Assembly (NCBI GenBank): GCA_026989505.1
Contig: JALSJF010000148.1
Location: 1 to 61,952 of the forward strand
Direction of reading: 5' to 3'
DNA length: 61,952 nucleotides
Source of the DNA: Cyclobacteriaceae bacterium
GTDB lineage: Bacteria; Bacteroidota; Bacteroidia; Cytophagales; Cyclobacteriaceae
In this document: piece by piece, positions 45,004 through 53,439 of the stretch
Position numbering within the stretch: the stretch's first letter is position 1
Layout: the number at the start of each line of letters is the position of its first letter
Translations under genes and position numbers: made by a program
The notes under the pieces: model-generated
Told to the model about the DNA's origin: nothing
What the model saw: the letters and a program-made list of their open reading frames with translations, nothing else
Database searches by the model: none

Positions 45004-46649
45004 TGGCGCATTTTTTTATAGGCATTAATCAGGCCATTGGTAGAGGAATCATGATCGGTAACCGGTTGTTCACCGGCCAATGCCGGTAAAATATTGCCTG
45101 CCAGTTGTTTTCCCAGTTCTACCCCCCACTGGTCGAAACTGTTGATATTCCAGACAATTCCCTGAACAAAAATTTTATGCTCATACATGGCAATCAGGCT
45201 ACCCAGGGTATTGGGGGTAATTTTCTTAATCAGAATGGTGTTGCTTGGCCGGTTACCGGCAAAAACCTTAAACGGCAACAGTTTATCTGTTTCGGCTGCG
45301 CTTTTCCCCTGCGCGGCCATTTCTGCCTGCACGGCTGCCGCGGTTTTGCCTTGCATCAGGGCTTCGGTCTGGGCAAAAAAATTGGCCAGCAGCTTTTGGT
45401 GGTGGTCGCCCAGGGGGTTATGGCTGATGGCCGGGGCAATAAAATCGGCCGGGATAATTTTAGTGCCCTGGTGGATAAGCTGGTAAAAAGCATGTTGGCC
45501 GTTAGTGCCCGGCTCGCCCCAAACGATGGGCCCGGTCTGATAGTCCACCTGGCGCCCCTGCTTATCTACCGATTTGCCATTGCTTTCCATATTGCCTTGC
45601 TGAAAATAGGCCGCCAGGCGGTGCAGGTACTGGTCATAAGGCAGGATGGCTTCCGTTTCATAGCCATAAAAATTATTATACCAAATACCTATCATCGCCA
45701 GAATAACAGGTATGTTCTGTTCAAAAGGGGCATACCTGAAATGCATATCCATTTGATGGGCGCCTTCCAGCAAGTTGGTAAATCCCTCAAAGCCGATAGT
45801 CAGGGCAATAGATAAACCAATGGCCGACCACAATGAATAGCGGCCTCCCACCCAGTCCCAAAACACAAACATGTTATCGGGGTTGATGCCAAAGGCGGCC
45901 ACGGCTGCGGCATTGGTTGACAAGGCAACAAAATGATGGGCCACGGCCGCCTCACTGCCCAGCCGGTCAACCAGCCACTGCCGGGCGGTGTGGGCATTGG
46001 TCATGGTTTCCTGGGTGGTGAAGGTTTTTGAGGCAATAAGGAAAAGGGTTTGCCCCGGATCAACCCTGGCCAAGGTTTCGGCCATGTGGGTACCATCAAC
46101 ATTGGAGACAAAATAAGTCGTGATTTGTTCCAGGTGGTAAGGCCTTAAGGCTTCGGTAACCATGGCCGGGCCCAGGTCGGAGCCGCCAATACCAATATTT
46201 ACGATATATTTTATGGGCTTGCCGGTGAAACCACGCCAGCCCTGCCCATGCACCCGGTGGCAAAAGGCCTGCATTTTGGCCAGTTCCTTGTTCACAGCCG
46301 GCATCACATCTTTCCCTTCCACCATTACCGCCCTGTTGCTGCGGTTGCGCAAGGCGGTATGCAAAACCGCCCGGTTTTCGGTAAGGTTAATCTTTTCCCC
46401 GCTAAACATGGCCTCTATAGCGGCCGGCAAGCCGGCTTCGCGGGCCAGGGAAAATAATAACTGCAGGGTCTGGCCGGAAACCTTGTTCTTGGAATAATCT
46501 ACCAGAAAATCCTGCCAGGTGATGGAAAAACGGTCAAACCTGGCTTTGTCTTCGGCAAACAGCGCAGCCAACGTAGTGGTGTTGAACTCCGCATAATGCT
46601 GTTGCAATTTTTTCCAGGCAGGCAGTTCTGTTGGCCGCAGGTTATCCAT
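45000..46649 (-). CDS. pgi: Glucose-6-phosphate isomerase
   Basis: A 549-residue phosphoglucose isomerase of the long eukaryote/E. coli type. Conserved blocks are [50 protein letters not shown] and [15 protein letters not shown] near the C-terminus with the catalytic lysine nearby. I start at ATG 46649 ([12 protein letters not shown]); five further residues upstream are possible. manA follows with a 4-base overlap. Confidence 0.95.
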   Translation of the reverse strand: MDNLRPTELPAWKKLQQHYAEFNTTTLAALFAEDKARFDRFSITWQDFLVDYSKNKVSGQTLQLLFSLAREAGLPAAIEAMFSGEKINLTENRAVLHTALRNRSNRAVMVEGKDVMPAVNKELAKMQAFCHRVHGQGWRGFTGKPIKYIVNIGIGGSDLGPAMVTEALRPYHLEQITTYFVSNVDGTHMAETLARVDPGQTLFLIASKTFTTQETMTNAHTARQWLVDRLGSEAAVAHHFVALSTNAAAVAAFGINPDNMFVFWDWVGGRYSLWSAIGLSIALTIGFEGFTNLLEGAHQMDMHFRYAPFEQNIPVILAMIGIWYNNFYGYETEAILPYDQYLHRLAAYFQQGNMESNGKSVDKQGRQVDYQTGPIVWGEPGTNGQHAFYQLIHQGTKIIPADFIAPAISHNPLGDHHQKLLANFFAQTEALMQGKTAAAVQAEMAAQGKSAAETDKLLPFKVFAGNRPSNTILIKKITPNTLGSLIAMYEHKIFVQGIVWNINSFDQWGVELGKQLAGNILPALAGEQPVTDHDSSTNGLINAYKKMRQ

Positions 46650-46759
46650 ACTACAAAGCAACATAAAATGCCGGAAATTGTTGCGCTATGGTGAGGATAA
46701 AAAGACAGGTTTCCTGGTTGCCCGCGATAAAACTTTTCCGGGCACAAAAACACGTGTAG

Positions 46760-48445
46760 TTAAATCTGCCCGGTTACCGCCTCACTCACATTAATTACGT
46801 GGTCGCCTACTTTTTCACAGGCGTTTATCAGTTCTATGTAGTGGATAGCATCTTTTACATGGTACTCACCTTTTTCTACCCGCTTCAGGTAATCCCTGCG
46901 CAGTTCGTTACGCAGGGCATTGATCTCCCGTTCTTTGTTAAGGGCTGCGTCAATGGTAACTTTTGAATAATCATTATTCAGGTTATGCCGCATAATATTC
47001 AGCGCCTCATCAAGCAAAGTATAAATCTTCAACAGGTTGGTAATCTGTTCTTCTGAGAACCATTGTGCCGACTCAAGTTGCCTTTCGATGGTCAGCGATA
47101 TCTGATAGAAAATATCCCCTATTCTTTCCAGGTCATTATTAATACTCAGCAGGGCCCTGATTTTAAAAGACGACTCCTCACTGATATTACCTTCCGACAC
47201 CTTGGCCAGGAAGGTAGCAATTTCTACTTCCATCCGGTCGGTGATTTCCTCGTAGTGCTTCATCTTGTCCATCATCTTCTGGCGCGACTTATGCTGCTTT
47301 TTGGCAATCAGCACATGGGTGAACTCCGACATCCGGGTGGTAATTTTAGCAAATTTGGCCACCTCTTTTCTTGCCTCAAGGATGGAAATCTCGGGGGTGG
47401 GCATAATATTCATGCCGATAAACTCCAGGTGGAATTCATCGTCATCCCCTTTGGAAGGCACCATTTTCGTCACCAGCCGGGCTATTTGCGGCACAAACCA
47501 AACCATCATGGTGGTATTGATGATATTGAACAGGGTATGGAAGATAGACAAGCCAATGGGAATGGCCGTAGCCTGGGCAAAAGGCGATGACCCCATAGTG
47601 GCTTCCATATAGGCGTTAATGCCCTTTAAGAAAGGGATAAACACAATGAGCATCCACACCACCCCCCCGATATTAAAGATAAAGTGGGCCCGGGCGGCCC
47701 GCTTGGCATGCACATTGGCAATCAGGGCGGCCAGGTTGGCCGTAATGGTGGTGCCAATGTTTTCGCCCAGCACCATAGCTGCGGCCAGTTCAAAGGGTAT
47801 CCAGCCCTGGTTGGCCATCACCAGGGTAACCGCCATGGCCGCACTCGATGACTGCACCACCACGGTAACCAGGGTGCCAATGGCCACAAACATGATAATC
47901 GACAGGTAGCCCATGTCGGCATAATGCTGCAGGAAAGACAGGATCTCAGGGTTGGATTTCAAATCCGGCACGGCCCCTTTAAGGGCGGCCAGGCCCATAA
48001 ACAACAGGGCAAAGCCAATGAACACTTCGCCCCAGGCACGCGGCTTGCTTTTCGACACAAAAAGAAGGGGCGCCCCAATCGCGATAATGGGCAAGGCATA
48101 GGCCGAAATCTTGACTTTAAAGCCAATGAGTGAAATAATCCAGGCGGTAACCGTAGTGCCAATATTGGCCCCCATAATTACCCCGATAGACTCCACCAGA
48201 TTGAGCAGGCCGGCATTGACAAAACTTACCACCATTACAGTGGTAGCCGAGGAAGACTGTACCAGGGCCGTAAGCAGGAAACCGGTAAAAACGCCTTTAA
48301 AGCGGTTGGAGGTCATGGCGCCCAGGATTTTGCGCATTTTAGAGCCGGCCACCTTTTGAATGCCCTCGCTCATTACTTTCATCCCATAAATAAAGAAGCC
48401 CAATGCTCCAAGCAGGGACACAAAGTCAAGAAAAGTATATTCCAT
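46760..48445 (-). CDS. Na/Pi symporter (NptA family) with C-terminal PhoU-like domain
   Basis: A 561-residue membrane protein. Two Na/Pi-cotransporter repeats carry the QSSS motifs (TALVQSSSATTVMVVSFVNAG and VVVQSSSAAMAVTLVMANQG). A cytoplasmic PhoU-like helical domain follows (about 360-555). It imports phosphate with sodium, with PhoU regulating uptake or signalling. I start at ATG 48445 (MEYTFLDFVSLLG); a longer frame adds a hydrophilic stretch unlike the family. It is divergent from an OprP-like porin, and both have Pho-box-like repeats. Confidence 0.92.
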   Translation of the reverse strand: MEYTFLDFVSLLGALGFFIYGMKVMSEGIQKVAGSKMRKILGAMTSNRFKGVFTGFLLTALVQSSSATTVMVVSFVNAGLLNLVESIGVIMGANIGTTVTAWIISLIGFKVKISAYALPIIAIGAPLLFVSKSKPRAWGEVFIGFALLFMGLAALKGAVPDLKSNPEILSFLQHYADMGYLSIIMFVAIGTLVTVVVQSSSAAMAVTLVMANQGWIPFELAAAMVLGENIGTTITANLAALIANVHAKRAARAHFIFNIGGVVWMLIVFIPFLKGINAYMEATMGSSPFAQATAIPIGLSIFHTLFNIINTTMMVWFVPQIARLVTKMVPSKGDDDEFHLEFIGMNIMPTPEISILEARKEVAKFAKITTRMSEFTHVLIAKKQHKSRQKMMDKMKHYEEITDRMEVEIATFLAKVSEGNISEESSFKIRALLSINNDLERIGDIFYQISLTIERQLESAQWFSEEQITNLLKIYTLLDEALNIMRHNLNNDYSKVTIDAALNKEREINALRNELRRDYLKRVEKGEYHVKDAIHYIELINACEKVGDHVINVSEAVTGQI

Positions 48446-48477
48446 GGTTACGTGTTTGGGGGATTTTAAAATCTGCT

Positions 48478-48485
48478 CAAAAGTA
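48478..48485 (-). promoter_or_regulatory. -7 element of the Na/Pi symporter gene
   Basis: TACTTTTG on the minus strand fits TAnnTTTG and lies 32 bases before the ATG at 48445. The -33 region is weak, which fits dependence on an activator bound at the upstream boxes. Confidence 0.5.
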
Positions 48486-48518
48486 GAGATAGATTTTAGC
48501 AAGCACCCTTTGGCAATA

Positions 48519-48537
48519 TTAACATTCTGTTAACATT
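48519..48537 (-). promoter_or_regulatory. Pho-box-like direct repeat upstream of the Na/Pi symporter gene
   Basis: On the minus strand AATGTTAA occurs twice, separated by 3 bases, so the hexamer TGTTAA repeats exactly 11 bp apart with a 5-base spacer. It lies 33 bases upstream of the -7 element. Hexamers spaced one helical turn apart bind PhoB/PhoP-type response regulators; the Bacillus PhoP hexamer TTAACA is the same sequence on the other strand. The phosphate function of both flanking genes supports the call. Confidence 0.55.
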
Positions 48538-48611
48538 ATATGGACAATAAAAAGATATAACTGTACAAATCAAACAAAACATCGGGCACCTGAGCCTGCC
48601 TGCCGGCTTAA

Positions 48612-48628
48612 TGTTATCAATTTGTTAC
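48612..48628 (+). promoter_or_regulatory. Pho-box-like direct repeat upstream of the OprP-like porin gene
   Basis: TGTTAT (48612-48617) and TGTTAC (48623-48628) are 11 bp apart, in the same orientation to the porin gene as the other boxes are to theirs. A weak -7 element (TTCTTTTG, 48667-48674, one mismatch) lies 38 bases downstream, close to the geometry at the symporter gene. Confidence 0.5.
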
Positions 48629-48701
48629 CTCTTAACACCGGCATAATAACTCAATAATAATATCCTTTCTTTTGTACCGTTGATCCCGTCTGACCTTGAC
48701 T

Positions 48702-49892
48702 ATGACCAAGCAAAATAAACCCTTTTTAGCCACCCTGGTGTTGATGGTTTCATTACTCACCAGCACAGCAACAGCGCAGGACCTAACCCACAATGTCTTT
48801 GGCAAAGGCATCCGGGCAATGGCAGCCGATTCGTCCTTTTCGCTGAAATTCGGCTTACGCTTTTCAACCCTGTACGAAGGCTTTTATAACCCCGTTACCA
48901 AGGGCTATGCCGACAATGTTTCCACCAGGCGCTTCCGCCTGAAATTTGACGGTTTTGCCTTTAGCCCGAAGCTGGTGTATAAAGTAGAGCTGGGTATTTC
49001 CAACCGCGACATAGGCGGGGCCGGCCCCGAAACCAATGGGGTTTCCCGGATCATCCTTGATGCGGTGCTGAAGTGGAATTTTGCCGGCAATTTTTATTTG
49101 TGGTTCGGGCAAACCAAGCTGCCCGGCAACCGTGAGCGGGTGGTTTCTTCCCAGAAGTTGCAGTTTGTTGACCGCAGTGTGCTTAACGCAAGATTTAATA
49201 TTGACCGTGACCTGGGCATCCAGCTTCATCACCACCACCGGGTGGGCAAACGGGCGGTTATGCGCGAAATTATCTCGCTGGCCAAAGGGGAAGGGCGCAA
49301 CGTTACCATCAAAAACAAAAAAGGCTATGACTTTACCGGCCGTATTGAGCTGTTGCCGATGGGCTTGTTTGCCAAAAAAGGCGATTACTTTCAAAGCGAC
49401 CTGCTGCGCGAGCCAACCCCTAAGCTGGCCTTGGGCGCTACCTATGACTATAATGCCGGGGCGGTTCGCGCCAATGCCCAACTGGGGCCCTGGTTAGATA
49501 CGCCACGCGACCTGGAAATGGTGATGCTTGATATGGTATATAAATACCGGGGTGTTTTTGTCATGGCAGAATACGCCAACCGCATTGCCAAAGGCGGGGC
49601 GGTAGTGGCCACCGAGCCCGGTGGCGAGGTAACCCAGGCCTTTTATACCGGGGAGGCGTTTAATATCCAGGGCGCCTACTTATTTAAAAACTTTTATGAG
49701 GTAGGCCTGCGCTACACGTACGTTAACCAGGACCCGGAAACCCAGCGTGGAGATATTGACCAATATACTTTTGGCGTATCAAAATATGTTGTCGGCCATA
49801 GCCTGAAAGCACAAACCGACCTTACCCTCCTCCGGCAAGTGGGCAGGGACGACATTATTATGTTCCGCTTCCAGGTAGAGTTGGCTTTTTAA
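48702..49892 (+). CDS. Phosphate-selective porin (OprO/OprP family)
   Basis: A 396-residue outer-membrane protein with a signal peptide ending at TATAQ (about 26). The FKFGLRFSTLYEG-like opening (SLKFGLRFSTLYEGF), the RFRLKFDG strand and the FVMAEYANR block are typical of the family, and the C-terminus ends in Phe (FRFQVELAF). It would let phosphate or polyphosphate through the outer membrane to the Na/Pi symporter encoded divergently. I start at ATG 48702; an upstream TTG adds two residues. Confidence 0.88.
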   Translation: MTKQNKPFLATLVLMVSLLTSTATAQDLTHNVFGKGIRAMAADSSFSLKFGLRFSTLYEGFYNPVTKGYADNVSTRRFRLKFDGFAFSPKLVYKVELGISNRDIGGAGPETNGVSRIILDAVLKWNFAGNFYLWFGQTKLPGNRERVVSSQKLQFVDRSVLNARFNIDRDLGIQLHHHHRVGKRAVMREIISLAKGEGRNVTIKNKKGYDFTGRIELLPMGLFAKKGDYFQSDLLREPTPKLALGATYDYNAGAVRANAQLGPWLDTPRDLEMVMLDMVYKYRGVFVMAEYANRIAKGGAVVATEPGGEVTQAFYTGEAFNIQGAYLFKNFYEVGLRYTYVNQDPETQRGDIDQYTFGVSKYVVGHSLKAQTDLTLLRQVGRDDIIMFRFQVELAF

Positions 49893-49933
49893 CCCCCCTT
49901 CCGTCCTGATACCCTATTCCTGCTGATATTGGT

Positions 49934-49941
49934 TATCTTTG
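49934..49941 (+). promoter_or_regulatory. -7 element upstream of the epimerase gene
   Basis: TATCTTTG matches TAnnTTTG, 62 bases before the ATG at 50004, leaving a leader of about 55 bases. No clear -33 element. Confidence 0.45.
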
Positions 49942-50003
49942 TCCGGGATAACACGTATAACTTCGTGGAATAAACTTTATTCCAGAGTAAAAAAGTTAAC
50001 GCC

Positions 50004-50945
50004 ATGCAAACAATATTAGGGTCAGGAGGTGCCATAGGGATTGAACTGGCAAAAGCTTTACCGGAGTACACTTCCGGCATCCGCCTGGTAAGCCGCCACC
50101 CCGTAAAGGTTAACCCTGATGATCAACTGGTAACAGCCGACCTGTTACAACCAGAAGAAACATTACAGGCAGTAGCCGGGTCATCGGTAGTTTATCTGAC
50201 TGCAGGACTCCCTTACAACCTGAAAACCTGGCAGCAAAGCTGGCCCCGATTGATGGCCAACGTTATTGACGCCTGCATTGCCCACGGGGCCAAACTGGTG
50301 TTCTTCGATAATATTTATATGTATGATGCCCGTTACCTCAGTGGCATGACCGAAGAAACCCCCATTAACCCGCCCAGTAAAAAGGGGAAGGTAAGGGCAA
50401 CTATAGCCAATATGGTATTAGACAGCGTGGCTGAAGGTAAACTTACTGCCTTGATTGCCCGTTCGGCCGATTTTTACGGACCGGGTATTAAAAATACCAG
50501 CATGCTTACAGAAACGGTTTTTAAGCCCTTAAGCAAGGGCAAAAAGGCCAACTGGATGGGTTCGGTGGACCACCCCCATGCCTTTACCTATACCCCCGAT
50601 GCTGGCCGCGCCACCGCTTTACTGGGCAATACCCCTGATGCCTATAACCAGGTCTGGCACCTGCCCACCTCAGCTAAGCCGCCTACCGGCCGGGAATGGA
50701 TTGAGGCCATTGCCAGGGAGATGGGGGTAGCGCCCAACTACCAGGTGGCCCCTAAACTTATGGTTAGGCTTATCGGTCTGTTTGTGCCCATTATGCGGGA
50801 AATGGTAGAAATGATTTATCAGTACGACCGTGATTATAATTTTGACAGCCGTAAATTCGAGCAACATTTTTCCTTTGCCCCCACACCTTATTTAGCCGGC
50901 ATAAAAGAAATTGTACGTAGTGATTACCCTAACCTCAAGAAATAG
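50004..50945 (+). CDS. NAD-dependent epimerase/dehydratase (extended SDR) family protein
   Basis: A 313-residue extended SDR. The dinucleotide motif GSGGAIG (about 6-12) is followed by SVVYLTAGLPYN and by FFDNIYMYDARY, where the catalytic Tyr region is atypical (no clear YxxxK). The RSADFYGPG and PHAFTYTPDAGRAT blocks are common in this subgroup. The substrate, a nucleotide-sugar or other, is unknown. The next genes are 7 bases downstream and may be cotranscribed. Confidence 0.85.
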   Translation: MQTILGSGGAIGIELAKALPEYTSGIRLVSRHPVKVNPDDQLVTADLLQPEETLQAVAGSSVVYLTAGLPYNLKTWQQSWPRLMANVIDACIAHGAKLVFFDNIYMYDARYLSGMTEETPINPPSKKGKVRATIANMVLDSVAEGKLTALIARSADFYGPGIKNTSMLTETVFKPLSKGKKANWMGSVDHPHAFTYTPDAGRATALLGNTPDAYNQVWHLPTSAKPPTGREWIEAIAREMGVAPNYQVAPKLMVRLIGLFVPIMREMVEMIYQYDRDYNFDSRKFEQHFSFAPTPYLAGIKEIVRSDYPNLKK

Positions 50946-50952
50946 CTAAACC

Positions 50953-51330
50953 ATGGATACCCCGGAAAAAAGCAAGTTGTTTCGGTTTCTTAAGCTGGAT
51001 GTTATCGTTGAACACCTGACCGGCCTTATTGAAGCCAAACTGGAACTGGTAAAACTTGAGGTTAAAGAAGAGGTGGCAAAAGTTGGTGCCCGGATTATAG
51101 CCGGTATTGTGCTGGCCTTCCTGCTGGTGATGATCATCATTTTTCTTTCCTTATCACTGGCCACCTTGTTAAACCGTGTGCTGGAGAGTATGTACTGGGG
51201 CTATTTTATCGTTACCGGCTTTTATCTGCTGGTATTAATCCTGCTGATCGTCTTTAAGGTACACATCAGGCTGCAGCAGAGGATAGAGGATGCTTTAATT
51301 GATACGGAAGATGATGGTGAAGAGGCATAA
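50953..51330 (+). CDS. YqjE / phage-holin-family 3_6 inner-membrane protein
   Basis: A 125-residue protein with a charged amphipathic N-terminal helix (HLTGLIEAKLELVKLEVKEE), two membrane helices (about 48-72 and 82-105) and an acidic tail. This plan is that of the YqjE/holin_3_6 family, stress-linked membrane proteins rather than true holins. It overlaps the next gene by about 20 bases. Confidence 0.8.
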   Translation: MDTPEKSKLFRFLKLDVIVEHLTGLIEAKLELVKLEVKEEVAKVGARIIAGIVLAFLLVMIIIFLSLSLATLLNRVLESMYWGYFIVTGFYLLVLILLIVFKVHIRLQQRIEDALIDTEDDGEEA

Positions 51331-51691
51331 CGATATAGGCAAGAAGAAGCGCAAAGCCGACCTCAAAGCGGCTGCAGCAGCACATCAGCAAGCCCTGTAT
51401 AAAGAGTTAAACAGCTCCGCTGACCGCCTGGTTGAGTTTGGCAAGGCCATGGCCGTGGCAGGAGGTATTTTGTACGTGGGCTATACCATCCTCGACCGTT
51501 ACCTGGACAGCAAACTAAAGACCGAAGAAAAACCCGATGATTCCGGCAAGTATGCCACCTTGCATAAAATTATTTTGCCGTTTGTGGCCCTGGCCCTGCA
51601 ACAGGGCAGCACGGTTTTATTAAAAAAGGCCCAACAAATGCTGATTGACTATCTCGAAGAAAAAAACAAAGCGGATGTTCCACAGGAATAA
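51311..51691 (+). CDS. Unknown small protein of the YqjE cluster
   Basis: A 126-residue protein with a basic N-terminus (KKKRKADLKAAAAAH), one hydrophobic helix (AVAGGILYVGYTILDRYL, about 49-66) and a second amphipathic segment (ALALQQGSTVLLKKAQQML). It resembles small proteins next to yqjE in Bacteroidota; the function is unknown. I start at ATG 51311, which overlaps the upstream gene. Confidence 0.65.
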   Translation: MMVKRHNDIGKKKRKADLKAAAAAHQQALYKELNSSADRLVEFGKAMAVAGGILYVGYTILDRYLDSKLKTEEKPDDSGKYATLHKIILPFVALALQQGSTVLLKKAQQMLIDYLEEKNKADVPQE

Positions 51692-52400
51692 AAAAAGCCT
51701 GGCCCTATTGGTTGACCCCGAAAACACATATCCGGGAAAAGGCCTGGCCAAACTTATTGCTGTTGCCAATGAGGTAAGGGCAGACTACATTTTTGTTGGC
51801 GGCAGCCTGGTCACCCACAATAAAATTGATGCTGTAGTGCAGGCCATCAAAAGCGCGTCCGATAAGCCGGTGGTGCTCTTCCCCGGAGGACTGAACCAGA
51901 TTTCTGCGCATGCCGATGCCCTGTTATTTTTATCGCTGATATCGGGGCGCAACCCGGAATTCCTGATCAGCAAGCAGGTGGCGGCTGCCCCGCTGGTAAA
52001 GAAACTTGGCCTGGCCGCAATCCCTACCGGCTATTTACTTATCGGCACCACCTCCAGCGCCTCTTATATGAGCAACACCCTGCCCATACCTTATCATAAA
52101 GCGGATATTGCCGCAGCCACGGCCCTGGCCGGTGAGCTTATGGGCCAGCAGGTTATTTATTTAGATGCCGGCAGCGGAGCAGCCGAGCCCGTGCGCCCGG
52201 CCATGATAACCCGGGTGAGAAAAAGCATTACCCTGCCTTTGATTGTGGGTGGGGGCATCTGCTCTTTTGATGAAGCCTACAGTAGCTTAGAGGCCGGGGC
52301 CGACACCTTAGTTATTGGCAACGCCACCGAGAAGGACCCCCATATACTAAAAGAAATTGCCGGGGCCATTACGGCCATGAATGGCTTAAATGTTCATTAA
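51675..52400 (+). CDS. Geranylgeranylglyceryl phosphate synthase family protein (group II)
   Basis: A 241-residue TIM-barrel prenyltransferase homologue. Blocks are LALLVDPENT near the N-terminus with the metal-binding Asp14, FVGGSLVTHNKID, VLFPGGLNQIS, the AIPTGYLLI strand and VGGGICSFDEAY with VIGNATEKDP at the phosphate site. Group II enzymes in Bacteroidota join G1P to a polyprenyl diphosphate, the first step of archaea-like ether lipids. The lipid made here is unknown. It starts within the upstream gene; the stop overlaps the convergent AraC gene by 15 bases. Confidence 0.85.
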   Translation: MFHRNKKSLALLVDPENTYPGKGLAKLIAVANEVRADYIFVGGSLVTHNKIDAVVQAIKSASDKPVVLFPGGLNQISAHADALLFLSLISGRNPEFLISKQVAAAPLVKKLGLAAIPTGYLLIGTTSSASYMSNTLPIPYHKADIAAATALAGELMGQQVIYLDAGSGAAEPVRPAMITRVRKSITLPLIVGGGICSFDEAYSSLEAGADTLVIGNATEKDPHILKEIAGAITAMNGLNVH

Positions 52401-53306
52401 CGATTCCCTGCGCCTCATCTTGCCGGCCGGAATACCGAACATCATCTTAAACCTGCGGCAGAAGTAGGCGGTGTCTTTATAGCCTACATCACGGCCAATA
52501 TCGCGAATACTCTTTTTGGTCGTACGCAATAAATTAACCGCTTCCTCCATGCGCTGGTACTCAATATAATCCTGCGGGTTAATGCCGGTCAGCATTTTAA
52601 AATACTGGCCTACATAATCTTCCGAAACATTGGCCACATTGGCCAGCACCTTATTCGACAAGTCCCCGTTGATGTTTTCCTTGATATAATTAAAAATGTC
52701 AATCAGCCGCGGGTCTTTAAAATACGTACTGTTGGTGGCCAGTTGCTCAACAAATAAATTGTTGTTAACAATATAGCGGATAATTTCTATAACCAGGTGT
52801 TCAGTCTTAAGCTTTACCACCCGGTTCTTGCCCGGCTCCTCAGAATTGGTTTCATGCAGGATCTGGCTGATAATATAGTTGATATTATCATTCTTAATAA
52901 CAAAGGGCTCAATATCCAGGGAAGCAAAAAAATTCACCGAGTTAAACACCTTGGCCTCAAAGGTTACATAGCTGTAGCTGTCGCTACTGCTGGCGCTGCC
53001 TTCGGAATGGGTTTGGATGTACAATTCTTTGCGCGAGATGAACTCATCATTGGTAAGGGACAGCTTGGCATTGGTGCCATAGGTAAGGCGCACGTTCTTG
53101 CCTCCGGGAATAAATAATATTTGCCCTTCTTTGGCAAAGGTCTCCTTGCCGGCCTTACCAAAGCCAACCCCACCGGAAGTTACCAGGATAACCGTGTTTT
53201 CCACATCGTAAAAATTCTCGATGGTTACCGGCTGCACAACATTTATTTTCTTGGCCTTAATGAACCTGACGCCTAAAGACTCAATGATTTTATTATAATC
53301 TTCCAT
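52386..53306 (-). CDS. AraC-family transcriptional regulator
   Basis: A 306-residue regulator. Residues about 30-100 form a cupin-like sensor (VTSGGVGFGKAGKETFAKEGQILFIPGG), and a helical middle follows. The C-terminal 100 residues are the AraC double HTH: LSNKVLANVANVSEDYVGQYFKMLTG, then KSIRDIGRDVGYKDTAYFCRRFKMMFGIPAGKMR. The target and inducer are unknown. The promoter contains a 20-bp inverted repeat, so autoregulation is likely. The acyl-CoA dehydrogenase gene upstream on the same strand may be cotranscribed, though a promoter lies between them. Confidence 0.92.
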   Translation of the reverse strand: MEDYNKIIESLGVRFIKAKKINVVQPVTIENFYDVENTVILVTSGGVGFGKAGKETFAKEGQILFIPGGKNVRLTYGTNAKLSLTNDEFISRKELYIQTHSEGSASSSDSYSYVTFEAKVFNSVNFFASLDIEPFVIKNDNINYIISQILHETNSEEPGKNRVVKLKTEHLVIEIIRYIVNNNLFVEQLATNSTYFKDPRLIDIFNYIKENINGDLSNKVLANVANVSEDYVGQYFKMLTGINPQDYIEYQRMEEAVNLLRTTKKSIRDIGRDVGYKDTAYFCRRFKMMFGIPAGKMRRRESLMNI

Positions 53307-53361
53307 GATGGTAAATCACTCTGTACTACAGTTAAGCACTATTATGCAAAAAATTCTTAGA

Positions 53362-53404
53362 CAAATCTAACTAACGAAAAGTACTTGCAAAAGAATTTTT
53401 GCAA
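53362..53404 (-). promoter_or_regulatory. AraC-gene promoter overlapped by a perfect inverted repeat
   Basis: On the minus strand TTTG (53391-53388), 18 bp and TAGATTTG (53369-53362) give a near-consensus Bacteroidota promoter. A perfect inverted repeat TTGCAAAA-GAAT-TTTTGCAA (53385-53404) covers the -33 element, as expected for an operator that represses its own gene. A further TGCAAAAAA half-site lies at 53345-53353. Confidence 0.6.
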
Positions 53405-53439
53405 CTTTTTTGCACTTTATCAAGATTCGGGCCCCATCA

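Noticed and set aside
46719-46744. TGCCCG/CGGGCA hairpin between pgi and the Na/Pi symporter gene
   Set aside because: The stem is only 6 bp with a 14-base loop and has no T run on the relevant strand; not counted as a terminator.
50953-51330. Holin-family match as a sign of prophage
   Set aside because: This is the YqjE-like housekeeping family; no phage genes, integrase or att-like repeats are near.
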